From Cloacibacterium sp964530915 (lineage in GTDB: Bacteria; Bacteroidota; Bacteroidia; Flavobacteriales; Weeksellaceae), in the NCBI GenBank assembly GCA_964530915.1, contig CAZHCK010000043.1, forward strand, positions 1 to 20,148: DNA of 20,148 nt, given 5' to 3'. Numbering within the stretch: the stretch's first letter is position 1; each line of letters opens with the position of its first letter. The position numbers and the translations under genes are program-made. Positions 12,720 to 20,148 of this stretch are shown one piece after another. The notes beneath the pieces were generated by a model that did not search any database, was not told where the DNA came from, and was given only the letters and a program-made list of their open reading frames with translations.

Positions 12720-15372
12720 TTTACAGTTATTTGCCATCATTATGCTTTATTTAGCGCTTTTGTTCTTCATTGCTTACTGGGCAGAGAAGAAGAAGAGTAA
12801 TTTTTGGGCGAATAATCCTTACATTTATTCCCTTTCATTAGCGGTATATTGCACCGCTTGGACATATTACGGAAGTATTGGTGTTGCTGCTAATCAAGGT
12901 TTAGAATATTTGGCGATTTACATCGGTCCTATCATCATTATTCCCGCCTGGATTGTCATCAATAATAAAATCATTAGAATTTCTAGAGTCAATAAAATCA
13001 GTTCTATTGCCGATTTTATTTCTTTAAGATACGGAAACAGCAGATCTTTTGGCGCGTTGATCTCCATCGTTTGTATTCTCGCGATTATTCCATACATCGG
13101 AATCCAAATTAAAGCAATTTCAGACACCTTCCATCAGATTACCAATTCTGATAATTCTGACAATATTTTTACGGATACCGCTACGTATGTGGTGATTCTC
13201 ATTGCTATTTTTTCATCTTATTACGGAACCCGATATGTAGATGCTTCAGAAAAAAGATTGGGAATTATTTCTGCAGTAGCTGTAGAAAGTTTTTTAAAAC
13301 TCATCTTTTTTGTAGTTCTAGGGTTATTTGTAACGTATGGCGTTTTCAATGGTTTTGAAGACATCTATCAACAGGCTCAAAAATTTGAAGATTTTGCCGC
13401 TAAAAACACTTTCAATGGATTAGAAGGAAGCATTAATTTCGCGATTACGTCTCTCCTTTCTATGTCTGCAATTTTTCTATTGCCAAGACAATTCCACACG
13501 ACTATTGTAGAAAACAGAAAGGAAAAACACCTGAAAACCGCTATTTGGTTATTCCCGCTTTACCTTTTGATTTTTAATTTCTTTGTATTTCCAATTGCAT
13601 GGGGAGGAAGAATTCTCTTTGAAGGTCAAAATGTAAATCCAGAGCTTTTCCCTATTCTTATTCCTCAAAAATTTGGAAACATTCTGGTTTCTGTAATGGT
13701 GTTCTTAGGTGGATTAAGTGCCAGTGTTTCTATGATTATTATTTCGAGTATTACGCTTTCTGTCATGCTTTCCAATAATGTGATTATTCCTTACGGTTGG
13801 ATAGATACTTTCAAGAAAAATCCAGAAAACTTCAATACGAAGAATATTGTAAGCATCAGAAAAGTAAGCATTTTCATGTTGATTATTTCTGCGTTTTTAT
13901 TCTATAAATACCTCATCATCAAATCCAGTTTATTCTCAGTAGGTTTGGTTTCATTTGTGCTCATTGCTCAATTAGCACCTTCATTTTTTGGGGCTATCTT
14001 TTGGAGAAGAGGCAGTTATTATGGTGCTGTAACAGGAATTATCGCGGGAGTTATTATTTGTTATGTGAATTTGATTATTCCCCAATATATCCAGACCATT
14101 AACCCAGAATTTTCATTAGAAAATTATAAAATTCTTGATTTTTTTAGAATTCCTTATCTGTCTACCCTTGCTCAAGTTTTTTTCTGGAGCATTTTAGTCA
14201 ATTCTTTCCTTTTTGCAGTGATTTCAGTAAGTGTAAAAGGCAATTACAGAGAGCGAAATTTTGCAGAAATTTATATTGATATAGACCAATACATTCAAAA
14301 TCATGAAGGCGCTTATATCTGGAAAGGAAAAGCTAATATTTCTGATATTGAAAAAATTCTAGTGAGATTTTTAGGTGAGAAAAAAACCACTCAAGCCTTG
14401 AAAATCTTTAATATGAAATACAATATTACAGATGAAACAGATACTGCAGACTCGCGTTTGATTAAATTTTCAGAAAACCTTTTGGCGGGAAGAATCGGTA
14501 CTGCTTCTGCAAAAATTTTGGTGGAAGGTGTAACCAAAGAAGATAAAATTTCTTTACCAGAAGTGCTCAATATTTTAGAAGAATCTAAAGAAAACATCAC
14601 CCTAAATAGAAAACTTACCGAACAGTCTAAACAGCTGAGGAAACTTTCTGAAGATTTACAAATTGCCAACACCAATTTGATTGAAAAAGACAAACAAAAA
14701 GATGATTTTCTAGATTCTGTAGCCCACGAACTCAGAACGCCCATCACCGCGATTAGAGCAGCCAGTGAAATTCTGTTAGATGATGACGAAATCCCTACAG
14801 AAATCAAAAAAGAATTTTTAGGAAACATTATTTCTGAATCTGACCGATTGAACGAAATCATCAATGACATTCTGTATTTAGACAAACTGGAAACAGGGAT
14901 TATTCAACTCAATATTCAGAAAAATAATATTGTAGAGACTTATCACAAAGCATTGAAACCTATTCAGCATTTGATTCAACAGAAAAATATTCACCATTCT
15001 GAAATTGATTTATTAAACCAAAAAGAATACGAATATGATGAAGCCAGAATGATTCAAGTTTTTCAGAATATTTTAGGAAATGCCTACAAATTCACGGATG
15101 AAAGTGGCATGATTCAAACTAAATTTATTGAAAAAGATGGTCAACTGAACATGAGCATTTTCAACACGGGTAAAAAAATCCCTGAAGAAGATATAGAACT
15201 TATTTTCGATAAGTTTTATCAATCCAAAAATCAAAACATTAGAAAACCCATAGGAACAGGATTAGGATTAGCCATTTGTAAAAAAATTATAGAAGCGCAC
15301 AAAGGCGAAATCTCCGCAGAAAATAAAGAAATTGGAGTGGTTTTTAACATTATTTTGAGACATGAGATTTGA
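12712..15372 (+). CDS. CrbS-like hybrid: sodium:solute symporter domain fused to a histidine kinase
   Basis: This is an 886-residue membrane protein. Residues 1 to about 510 are an SLC5/SSS transporter-like domain of about 13 helices (AVYCTAWTYYGSIGVAANQG near 45-63; FLGGLSASVSMIIISSITLS near 331-350). About 515-610 matches the STAC linker domain typical of SSS-kinases. A coiled coil (about 625-665) leads to the H-box SVAHELRTPITAIRA with phosphoacceptor His672. The ATPase domain has the N-box QNILGNAYKF, a variant G1 box (FNTGKKIP) and the G2 box GTGLGLAICKK. In proteobacteria CrbS kinases of this build control acs with the regulator CrbR. The acs-type genes downstream support the same theme. 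The ATG at 12712 overlaps the preceding gene. The last codons and the stop lie in a heptad repeat. Confidence 0.93.
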   Translation: MNNLQLFAIIMLYLALLFFIAYWAEKKKSNFWANNPYIYSLSLAVYCTAWTYYGSIGVAANQGLEYLAIYIGPIIIIPAWIVINNKIIRISRVNKISSIADFISLRYGNSRSFGALISIVCILAIIPYIGIQIKAISDTFHQITNSDNSDNIFTDTATYVVILIAIFSSYYGTRYVDASEKRLGIISAVAVESFLKLIFFVVLGLFVTYGVFNGFEDIYQQAQKFEDFAAKNTFNGLEGSINFAITSLLSMSAIFLLPRQFHTTIVENRKEKHLKTAIWLFPLYLLIFNFFVFPIAWGGRILFEGQNVNPELFPILIPQKFGNILVSVMVFLGGLSASVSMIIISSITLSVMLSNNVIIPYGWIDTFKKNPENFNTKNIVSIRKVSIFMLIISAFLFYKYLIIKSSLFSVGLVSFVLIAQLAPSFFGAIFWRRGSYYGAVTGIIAGVIICYVNLIIPQYIQTINPEFSLENYKILDFFRIPYLSTLAQVFFWSILVNSFLFAVISVSVKGNYRERNFAEIYIDIDQYIQNHEGAYIWKGKANISDIEKILVRFLGEKKTTQALKIFNMKYNITDETDTADSRLIKFSENLLAGRIGTASAKILVEGVTKEDKISLPEVLNILEESKENITLNRKLTEQSKQLRKLSEDLQIANTNLIEKDKQKDDFLDSVAHELRTPITAIRAASEILLDDDEIPTEIKKEFLGNIISESDRLNEIINDILYLDKLETGIIQLNIQKNNIVETYHKALKPIQHLIQQKNIHHSEIDLLNQKEYEYDEARMIQVFQNILGNAYKFTDESGMIQTKFIEKDGQLNMSIFNTGKKIPEEDIELIFDKFYQSKNQNIRKPIGTGLGLAICKKIIEAHKGEISAENKEIGVVFNIILRHEI

Positions 15373-15390
15373 GATACTAGATATAAGAAT
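15356..15390. repeat. Heptad repeat array, copy C, covering the kinase stop codon
   Basis: Five in-phase units start with TGAGACA, TGAGATT; the last (TAAGAAT) is degraded. The array supplies the last four codons (Arg-His-Glu-Ile) and the TGA stop of the kinase gene. Its orientation is opposite to that of copy D across the four-helix-bundle gene. Segment 15356-15376 matches the reverse complement of 15765-15785 at 17 of 21 bases. Confidence 0.75.
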
Positions 15391-15417
15391 ATCAATTATT
15401 AAAAACATAAAATAACC

Positions 15418-15771
15418 ATGCATCAATTTGAAAAATTAATTTTTTGGCAAAAATCAATTCAACTCGCAAAAAATATATATTTAGCATGTACAGAGATACC
15501 CCATGAAGAAAAATTTGGATTAATTTCTCAAATAAAAAGAGCTGCCATTTCTATTCCTTCGAATATTGCAGAAGGCGCTGGTAGAAATAGCAATACCGAG
15601 TTCAATCATTTTTTAGGAATTGCAAACGGTTCCTCATTTGAACTTCAAACACAACTTATTATAATTAAAGAATTAGAATTATTAAAAGAAGAAAAAGTAA
15701 ACGTTTTATTAGCAGAATTAAATGAAATTCAAAAAATGATTTACAGTTTTAAAATAAATTTAAAAATCTAA
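15418..15771 (+). CDS. Four-helix-bundle protein, S23/IVP family
   Basis: This 117-residue protein has the full signature of the family first known from 23S rRNA intervening sequences (TIGR02436-like): FEKLIFWQKSIQLAKNIY at the start, EEKFGLISQIKRAAISIPSNIAEGAGRNSNTEF around residues 30-62, then FLGIANGSSFELQTQL and a last helix to the C-terminus. No catalytic residues are known. The avd protein of diversity-generating retroelements shares the fold, but no reverse transcriptase or variable repeat is nearby. It splits a kinase-receiver pair that would normally be adjacent, with gaps of 45 and 35 nt, and is bracketed by inverted heptad arrays. It therefore looks like a later insertion. Its stop codon lies inside array D. 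Confidence 0.88.
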   Translation: MHQFEKLIFWQKSIQLAKNIYLACTEIPHEEKFGLISQIKRAAISIPSNIAEGAGRNSNTEFNHFLGIANGSSFELQTQLIIIKELELLKEEKVNVLLAELNEIQKMIYSFKINLKI

Positions 15772-15799
15772 AATCTGATGTCTAACATCTGAAATCTAA
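15765..15799. repeat. Heptad repeat array, copy D, between the four-helix gene and the receiver gene
   Basis: Five in-phase units read as ATCT-type on the plus strand (AATCTAA, AATCTGA, ending AATCTAA). The first unit contains the TAA stop of the four-helix-bundle gene. The array ends 7 bases before the receiver start codon, nearly the same distance as copy B has to carB. Confidence 0.8.
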
Positions 15800-15806
15800 A
15801 ATAAAA

Positions 15807-16169
15807 ATGAAAAAGATACTTATAGCAGACGACGAACACAAAATCATCATGACCTTAGAATATACCTTCCGAAAAGCAGGTTATGAAGTCTTCATCGCAA
15901 GAGATGGCTCGGAAGTTTTAGAATTATTAAAGGAGGAAACACCAGATATTATTTTACTCGATATCATGATGCCCAATGTAGACGGTTACACCACGTTGCA
16001 AGAAATAAAAAAACAAGAAAAACTTAATCAGTGTAAAGTCATTTTCTTATCTGCAAAAACCAACCCAGCAGACATCGAAAAAGGATTGAGTTTAGGAGCT
16101 GACGCTTATGTTACCAAGCCTTACTCTATCAAGAAGTTGGTTCAACAAGTTGAAGAATTGTTAGCATAA
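15807..16169 (+). CDS. Single-domain response regulator (receiver only)
   Basis: This 120-residue CheY-like receiver has no output domain. The acidic pocket is Asp8 and Asp9, the phosphoacceptor is Asp52 in ILLDIMMP, the switch Ser82 is in LSAK, and Lys104 is in TKPY, so it should be phosphorylatable. The phosphodonor is presumably the SSS-type kinase one gene upstream. In CrbS/CrbR systems the partner has a LuxR-type DNA-binding domain, which is missing here. The signal must therefore pass by protein contact or through another regulator elsewhere. It lies 77 nt before the PrpE-like gene, with heptad arrays on both sides. The frame is complete; there is no sign of truncation, as it ends normally after helix 5 (QQVEELLA). 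Confidence 0.92.
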   Translation: MKKILIADDEHKIIMTLEYTFRKAGYEVFIARDGSEVLELLKEETPDIILLDIMMPNVDGYTTLQEIKKQEKLNQCKVIFLSAKTNPADIEKGLSLGADAYVTKPYSIKKLVQQVEELLA

Positions 16170-16213
16170 AAATTAAAAATAAAATCTACAAAATATTAAT
16201 TGTTTCAGCGTAA

Positions 16214-16242
16214 AATCTGAAATCTAAATTCAAAAAATCTAA
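16214..16242. repeat. Heptad repeat array, copy E (degraded), just before the PrpE-like gene
   Basis: AATCTGA (16214) and AATCTAA (16221) are in phase. A unit that has lost its core follows, then AATCTAA (16236) after a 1-base slip. The array ends 4 bases before the ATG at 16247. The orientation is ATCT-type relative to the downstream gene, as in copies B and D. A two-codon frame (ATG TTA TGA, 16242-16250) overlaps the start codon. Confidence 0.6.
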
Positions 16243-16246
16243 TGTT

Positions 16247-18139
16247 ATGAAAGCGCATGAAATGTTCTTGAACAGTATTGAAAACAAGGAACAATTTTGG
16301 GCAGAACAAGCCGACCAAATTCATTGGTTTAAAAAACCTCAAACGATTCTTTCACAAGGAGAAAACAACTATCCTGTGTGGTTTGCAGATGGAGAGTTGA
16401 ACGCATGTTATCTCGCCATAGACAAGCACATAGAAGATGGTTATGGTGACCAAGTTGCCTACATTTACGACTCACCTGTTACTGACACAAAACAAAAAAT
16501 TACTTTTAACGAGTTAAAAGAAAATGTTTCAAAATTTGCTGGAGGGTTACAATCGTTAGGGTTAAAAAAAGGTGACAATGCCATTATTTACATGCCTATG
16601 ATTCCTCAAGCTGCCTATGCTATGCTCGCTTGCGCCAGATTAGGAATCACTCATTCTGTGGTTTTTGGAGGTTTTGCGCCTCATGAATTGGCAATTAGAA
16701 TAGATGATTGTAATCCAAAAGCAATTATTACGGCAAGTGCTGGTGTAGAAGTAAAAAAGAGAATTCCTTATTTGCCTTTCGTGAAAGAAGCTTATGAAAT
16801 GGCTTCTCATAAACCTGAACATATTATTGTTTTTGACCGTCAACTTTGGGGCAATAAAGTAGATTGGGAAAACGAACCTCAACTGACCAATTTTCAAGAA
16901 TTGTTAGAAAAATCAGAACCTGCAGATTGCGTTCCTGTAAAATCTACTCACCCTCTTTATATTCTTTATACCTCAGGAACTACAGGAAAACCAAAAGGTG
17001 TAGTTCGTGATACGGGAGGTTATGCCACCGCACTTAAATTTTCCATTGAAAAAATTTATGGAGCAAAACCCGGCGAAGTTTTCTGGGCAGCTTCAGATAT
17101 TGGTTGGGTAGTTGGTCATAGTTACATTATTTACGGACCGCTCATCAATAGAAACACTTCCATTATTTTCGAAGGAAAACCAATTATGACGCCAGATGCT
17201 GGAACTACTTGGAGAATTCTCTCTGAACATAAAGTTTCTGTGATGTTTACCGCTCCTACTGCTATTAGAGCGATTAAAAAAGAAGATCCAGATGGTGAAT
17301 TCATCAAAAAATACGATTTATCCCATTTCAGAACCCAGTTTTTAGCGGGTGAAAGATGCGATGTAGCCACGTTAGACTGGTACGAAGAAAAAGTAGGCAT
17401 TACTCCTATTGACCATTGGTGGCAAACAGAATCTGGTTGGCCTATGTTATCACTGATGCGAGGCGTAGAAGATGATGGCGTAAAACGTGCTTCCGCTGGA
17501 AAACCAATCCCGGGTTATGATATTAAAATTTTTGACGAAGAAGGTTACGAACTAGAAGCCCATCATGAAGGTTATTTGGTGATAAAACTACCGCTTCCTC
17601 CAGGAGCTTTAATGGGAATTTGGGGAGATTACGAAAGATTCCACTATGGTTATTTGGCAAAATTTCCAGGATATTATTTTTCTGGAGATGGCGCCATCAG
17701 AGATGAAGACGGATATATTTTCATCACAGGAAGAGTAGATGACATCATCAATGTAGCAGGACACCGACTTTCTACTGCAGAAATGGAAGAAGCCGTTTCT
17801 GGGCACAAAGATGTTGCAGAATGCTGTGTAGTAGGAATAGAAGACGATTTAAAAGGTCAAATTCCTTTCGGATTGGTGGTTTTAAAATCTGGAACTGAAA
17901 TTTCTGAAACCGAAGTCGAAAAAGAAGTCGTAGCATTGGTTAGAGAAAAAATTGGAGCAGTTGCCGCATTGAGAAACATTGTCGTGGTAAAACGTTTACC
18001 AAAAACCCGAAGTGGAAAAATTTTGAGAAAACTCATCAGAACTATGTTAGACGGAAAAGAATTCCAAATTCCTTCTACAATAGATGATGAAGTTATTATT
18101 GCTGAACTTCAAGAAAAATTCGAAGAATATAGAAAATAA
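16247..18139 (+). CDS. PrpE/ACSS3-like short-chain acyl-CoA synthetase (propionate or acetate)
   Basis: This 630-residue AMP-forming ligase activates a short-chain acid to its CoA thioester. It has the N-terminal ACAS region (SIENKEQFWAEQADQIHWFKKP), the P-loop-like motif YTSGTTGKPKG (241-251), the core motif WWQTESGWP (391-399), the hinge region TGRVDDIINVAGHRL (494-508) and the catalytic, acetylation-prone Lys591 in KTRSGK. The combination RDTGGYA, WQTESGWP and INVAGHRL is the pattern of propionyl-CoA synthetases (PrpE, ACSS3) rather than Acs (HTTAGY, WQTETGG). Propionate is therefore the more likely substrate, but substrate preference cannot be settled by motif. It stands 44 nt before acs and probably shares its message. 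No protein acetyltransferase or deacetylase gene is adjacent. Confidence 0.88.
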   Translation: MKAHEMFLNSIENKEQFWAEQADQIHWFKKPQTILSQGENNYPVWFADGELNACYLAIDKHIEDGYGDQVAYIYDSPVTDTKQKITFNELKENVSKFAGGLQSLGLKKGDNAIIYMPMIPQAAYAMLACARLGITHSVVFGGFAPHELAIRIDDCNPKAIITASAGVEVKKRIPYLPFVKEAYEMASHKPEHIIVFDRQLWGNKVDWENEPQLTNFQELLEKSEPADCVPVKSTHPLYILYTSGTTGKPKGVVRDTGGYATALKFSIEKIYGAKPGEVFWAASDIGWVVGHSYIIYGPLINRNTSIIFEGKPIMTPDAGTTWRILSEHKVSVMFTAPTAIRAIKKEDPDGEFIKKYDLSHFRTQFLAGERCDVATLDWYEEKVGITPIDHWWQTESGWPMLSLMRGVEDDGVKRASAGKPIPGYDIKIFDEEGYELEAHHEGYLVIKLPLPPGALMGIWGDYERFHYGYLAKFPGYYFSGDGAIRDEDGYIFITGRVDDIINVAGHRLSTAEMEEAVSGHKDVAECCVVGIEDDLKGQIPFGLVVLKSGTEISETEVEKEVVALVREKIGAVAALRNIVVVKRLPKTRSGKILRKLIRTMLDGKEFQIPSTIDDEVIIAELQEKFEEYRK

Positions 18140-18183
18140 AGATACTTTCCTTACAAAAGGAATATAAAAAATTAAAATTTGAT

Positions 18184-20094
18184 ATGAAAAATTATGTAAT
18201 TCACGATTTGCCTGATTATTTCAAGCAGTACAAAAAATCAATCAAGAATCCTAAAAAATTCTGGGACAAAATTGCAGATGAAAACTTTGTTTGGTATCAG
18301 CGCTGGAACAAAGTAGTGAAATTTGACATGGAAGAAGCCAAAATTGAATGGTTTAAAGGTGCAAAACTCAATATTACCAAAAACTGTTTAGACCGACATT
18401 TGTCAGAAAGAGGTGATAAAACTGCGATTATCTGGGAACCAAATGACCCAAATGAAGAAGCACAATACATTTCTTACAAAGAACTTCATGAAAGAGTTTG
18501 TAAAATGGCGAATGTTCTTACAGAATTAGGCGTAAAAAAAGGAGATAGAGTTTGTATTTATTTGCCGATGATTCCAGAATTGGCTGTTACCATGTTGGCT
18601 TGTGCTAAAATGGGTGCTGTACATTCTGTTATTTTCGCTGGATTTTCTGCTTCAGCAGTAACTTCTAGAGTAAATGATTGCGAAGCAAAAATGATTATTA
18701 CTTCAGATGGAAGTTACAGAGGAAACAAAGCTATTGACCTAAAAGGAATTATCGATGAAGCCGTAGAAAAAACACCTTCTGTAGAAAAAGTTTTGGTGGT
18801 AAAAAGAACCAACACCGAAGTAAAAATGAAAGAAGGAAGAGATGTTTGGTTAGATGATTATTATCCAAAAGCATCTGCTGATTTCGTTACCAAAATTATG
18901 GATGCAGAAGATCCATTATTCATTCTATACACTTCTGGTTCTACAGGAAAACCAAAGGGAATGTTGCACACCACTGCTGGTTACATGGTTTACACCGGTT
19001 ATACTTTTAAAAATGTTTTCAATTATAAAGAAAATGATATTTATTGGTGTACTGCAGATATTGGTTGGATTACAGGCCACTCTTATATTCTTTATGGACC
19101 TTTAACCAATGGTGCTACTACCGTTATTTTCGAAGGCGTTCCTACTTATCCAGAGCCAGACCGTTTCTGGGCAGTAATTGAAAAACACAAAGTGACACAA
19201 TTCTACACCGCTCCTACTGCGATTCGTTCTTTGGCTAAAGAATCTTCTTCTTGGGTTGAAAAACATGATTTATCAAGTCTTAGAGTGATTGGCTCAGTAG
19301 GTGAACCTATTAATGACGAAGCTTGGCACTGGTACAATGACCATGTTGGTAAGAAAAAATGCCCAATAGTAGATACTTGGTGGCAAACAGAAACAGGCGG
19401 AATCATGATTTCTCCACTTCCTTTTGTTACGCCAACTAAGCCAACTTACGCTACGCTTCCACTTCCGGGAATTCAACCGGTTCTAATGGATGAAAAACGA
19501 AATGAAATCACAGGAAATCAAGTAGATGGAAACCTTTGCATCCGTTTTCCTTGGCCAGGAATTGCCAGAACAATTTGGGGAGACCATCAAAGATATAAAG
19601 AAACGTATTTCACTGCTTTCCCGGGGAAATATTTCACTGGAGATGGTGCATTGAGAGACGAAACAGGATATTACAGAATTACCGGTCGTGTAGATGATGT
19701 AATCATCGTTTCTGGTCATAATTTAGGAACCGCACCTATAGAAGACAGCATCAACTTACACCCTGCTGTTGCTGAATCAGCAATTGTAGGTTTCCCTCAT
19801 GATATTAAAGGAAATGCACTTTACGGATTTGTAATCTTAAAAGAAACTGGTGAAAGCAGAGACAAAGACCACTTGAGAAAAGAAATCAATATGCTGATTT
19901 CTGACACCATCGGTCCTATTGCTAAATTAGATAAAATACAGTTTGTTTCTGGCTTGCCAAAAACACGTTCTGGAAAAATTATGCGTAGAATTTTAAGAAA
20001 AATTGCCGAAGGAGATTTCAGCAACTTCGGAGATATTTCTACCCTACTCAATCCAGAAATTGTAGACGAAATAAAAGATGGAAGGATCAACTAA
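18184..20094 (+). CDS. acs: Acetyl-CoA synthetase
   Basis: This 636-residue AMP-forming acetate:CoA ligase shows all core features. They are the N-terminal ACAS region (FWDKIADENFVWYQRW), the P-loop-like YTSGSTGKPKG (249-259) followed by HTTAGYMVYTGYTF, VDTWWQTETGGIMISPLP with Trp400 of the acyl pocket, GDGALRDETGYYRITGRVDD, and Lys598 in LPKTRSGKIMRR. The stretch IIVSGHNLGTAPIEDSI differs from the usual INVSGHRLGTAE, a variant I associate with Bacteroidota. It feeds acetate into acetyl-CoA and is the gene normally controlled by CrbS-type kinases elsewhere. It is the last gene of the cluster, 44 nt after the PrpE-like gene, with a terminator 28 nt after its stop. Confidence 0.95.
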   Translation: MKNYVIHDLPDYFKQYKKSIKNPKKFWDKIADENFVWYQRWNKVVKFDMEEAKIEWFKGAKLNITKNCLDRHLSERGDKTAIIWEPNDPNEEAQYISYKELHERVCKMANVLTELGVKKGDRVCIYLPMIPELAVTMLACAKMGAVHSVIFAGFSASAVTSRVNDCEAKMIITSDGSYRGNKAIDLKGIIDEAVEKTPSVEKVLVVKRTNTEVKMKEGRDVWLDDYYPKASADFVTKIMDAEDPLFILYTSGSTGKPKGMLHTTAGYMVYTGYTFKNVFNYKENDIYWCTADIGWITGHSYILYGPLTNGATTVIFEGVPTYPEPDRFWAVIEKHKVTQFYTAPTAIRSLAKESSSWVEKHDLSSLRVIGSVGEPINDEAWHWYNDHVGKKKCPIVDTWWQTETGGIMISPLPFVTPTKPTYATLPLPGIQPVLMDEKRNEITGNQVDGNLCIRFPWPGIARTIWGDHQRYKETYFTAFPGKYFTGDGALRDETGYYRITGRVDDVIIVSGHNLGTAPIEDSINLHPAVAESAIVGFPHDIKGNALYGFVILKETGESRDKDHLRKEINMLISDTIGPIAKLDKIQFVSGLPKTRSGKIMRRILRKIAEGDFSNFGDISTLLNPEIVDEIKDGRIN

Positions 20095-20121
20095 TGATTA
20101 TTGTTAATTTTTGGTCACACG

Positions 20122-20148
20122 AAAACCTCTCATTTTTGGGAGGTTTTT
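20122..20148 (+). terminator. Intrinsic terminator after acs
   Basis: AAAACCTCTCA (20122-20132) pairs with TGGGAGGTTTT (20137-20147), with one G-U pair and a 4-base loop. The stem runs into a U-tract at the window edge. It closes the short-chain acid operon. Confidence 0.85.

Noticed and set aside
14391..14885. A 164-codon minus-strand frame inside the kinase gene.
   Set aside because: It is antisense to the STAC and H-box region. Its serine-rich low-complexity translation is typical of a shadow frame.
15356..15799. A CRISPR array or a diversity-generating retroelement around the four-helix-bundle gene.
   Set aside because: The heptads have no spacers, and no cas gene, reverse transcriptase or template/variable repeat pair is in the window.
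16242..16250. A two-codon upstream frame (ATG TTA TGA) overlapping the PrpE-like start as a regulatory uORF.
   Set aside because: Too short and too likely by chance in AT-rich DNA; nothing else supports it.

Overview
The window is low-GC DNA from a member of the Bacteroidota, most probably a flavobacterium of the Chryseobacterium/Cloacibacterium (Weeksellaceae) group. This rests on the gene families and on three promoters with the Bacteroidota -7 motif TAnnTTTG. Start codons lack clear Shine-Dalgarno sequences, and the gaps carry flavobacterial-looking repeats. No rRNA, tRNA, CRISPR array or intact insertion sequence was seen.

Left part (1-3036, minus strand). The 5' part of an AraC-type regulator gene runs off the left edge. 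A single-domain rhodanese lies just upstream of it, behind a CRP/FNR-like palindrome. Next come a three-domain Ada DNA-repair methyltransferase with its own promoter and a secreted DUF2911 protein. The 326-base gap between the last two holds a five-unit heptad repeat, a short dispersed repeat and a 157-base structured element with a perfect 17-bp inverted repeat.

Pyrimidine operon (3037-8620, minus strand). pyrB, carA and carB form one unit for the first steps of UMP synthesis. A strong promoter (TTTG-N19-TATATTTG) precedes a leader of about 127 nt. The leader contains a 24-codon ORF starting almost at the predicted transcription start, a small hairpin, a U-rich stretch, and an intrinsic terminator overlapping the ORF's stop codon. 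This has the layout of a UTP-sensing attenuator of the enterobacterial pyrBI kind, and is the most interesting regulatory signal in the window.

Short-chain acid module (8693-20148, plus strand). An orphan zinc-ribbon/HTH protein is followed by an outer-membrane porin, an MHS-family symporter with a large periplasmic insert, two small membrane proteins, and a histidine kinase whose sensor is a sodium:solute symporter domain (CrbS-like). A lone receiver protein, a PrpE-like acyl-CoA synthetase and a canonical acetyl-CoA synthetase follow, closed by a terminator. Read together, this is a complete cassette to take up, sense and activate acetate and/or propionate. A four-helix-bundle (S23/IVP family) gene sits between the kinase and its receiver.

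Across the window a family of 7-bp-periodic intergenic arrays (core AGAT every 7 bases) occurs at least five times, with a sixth degraded copy. Four of the copies consist of exactly five heptads. Several touch stop codons or end a few bases before start codons, and two lie in inverted orientation around the four-helix-bundle gene.
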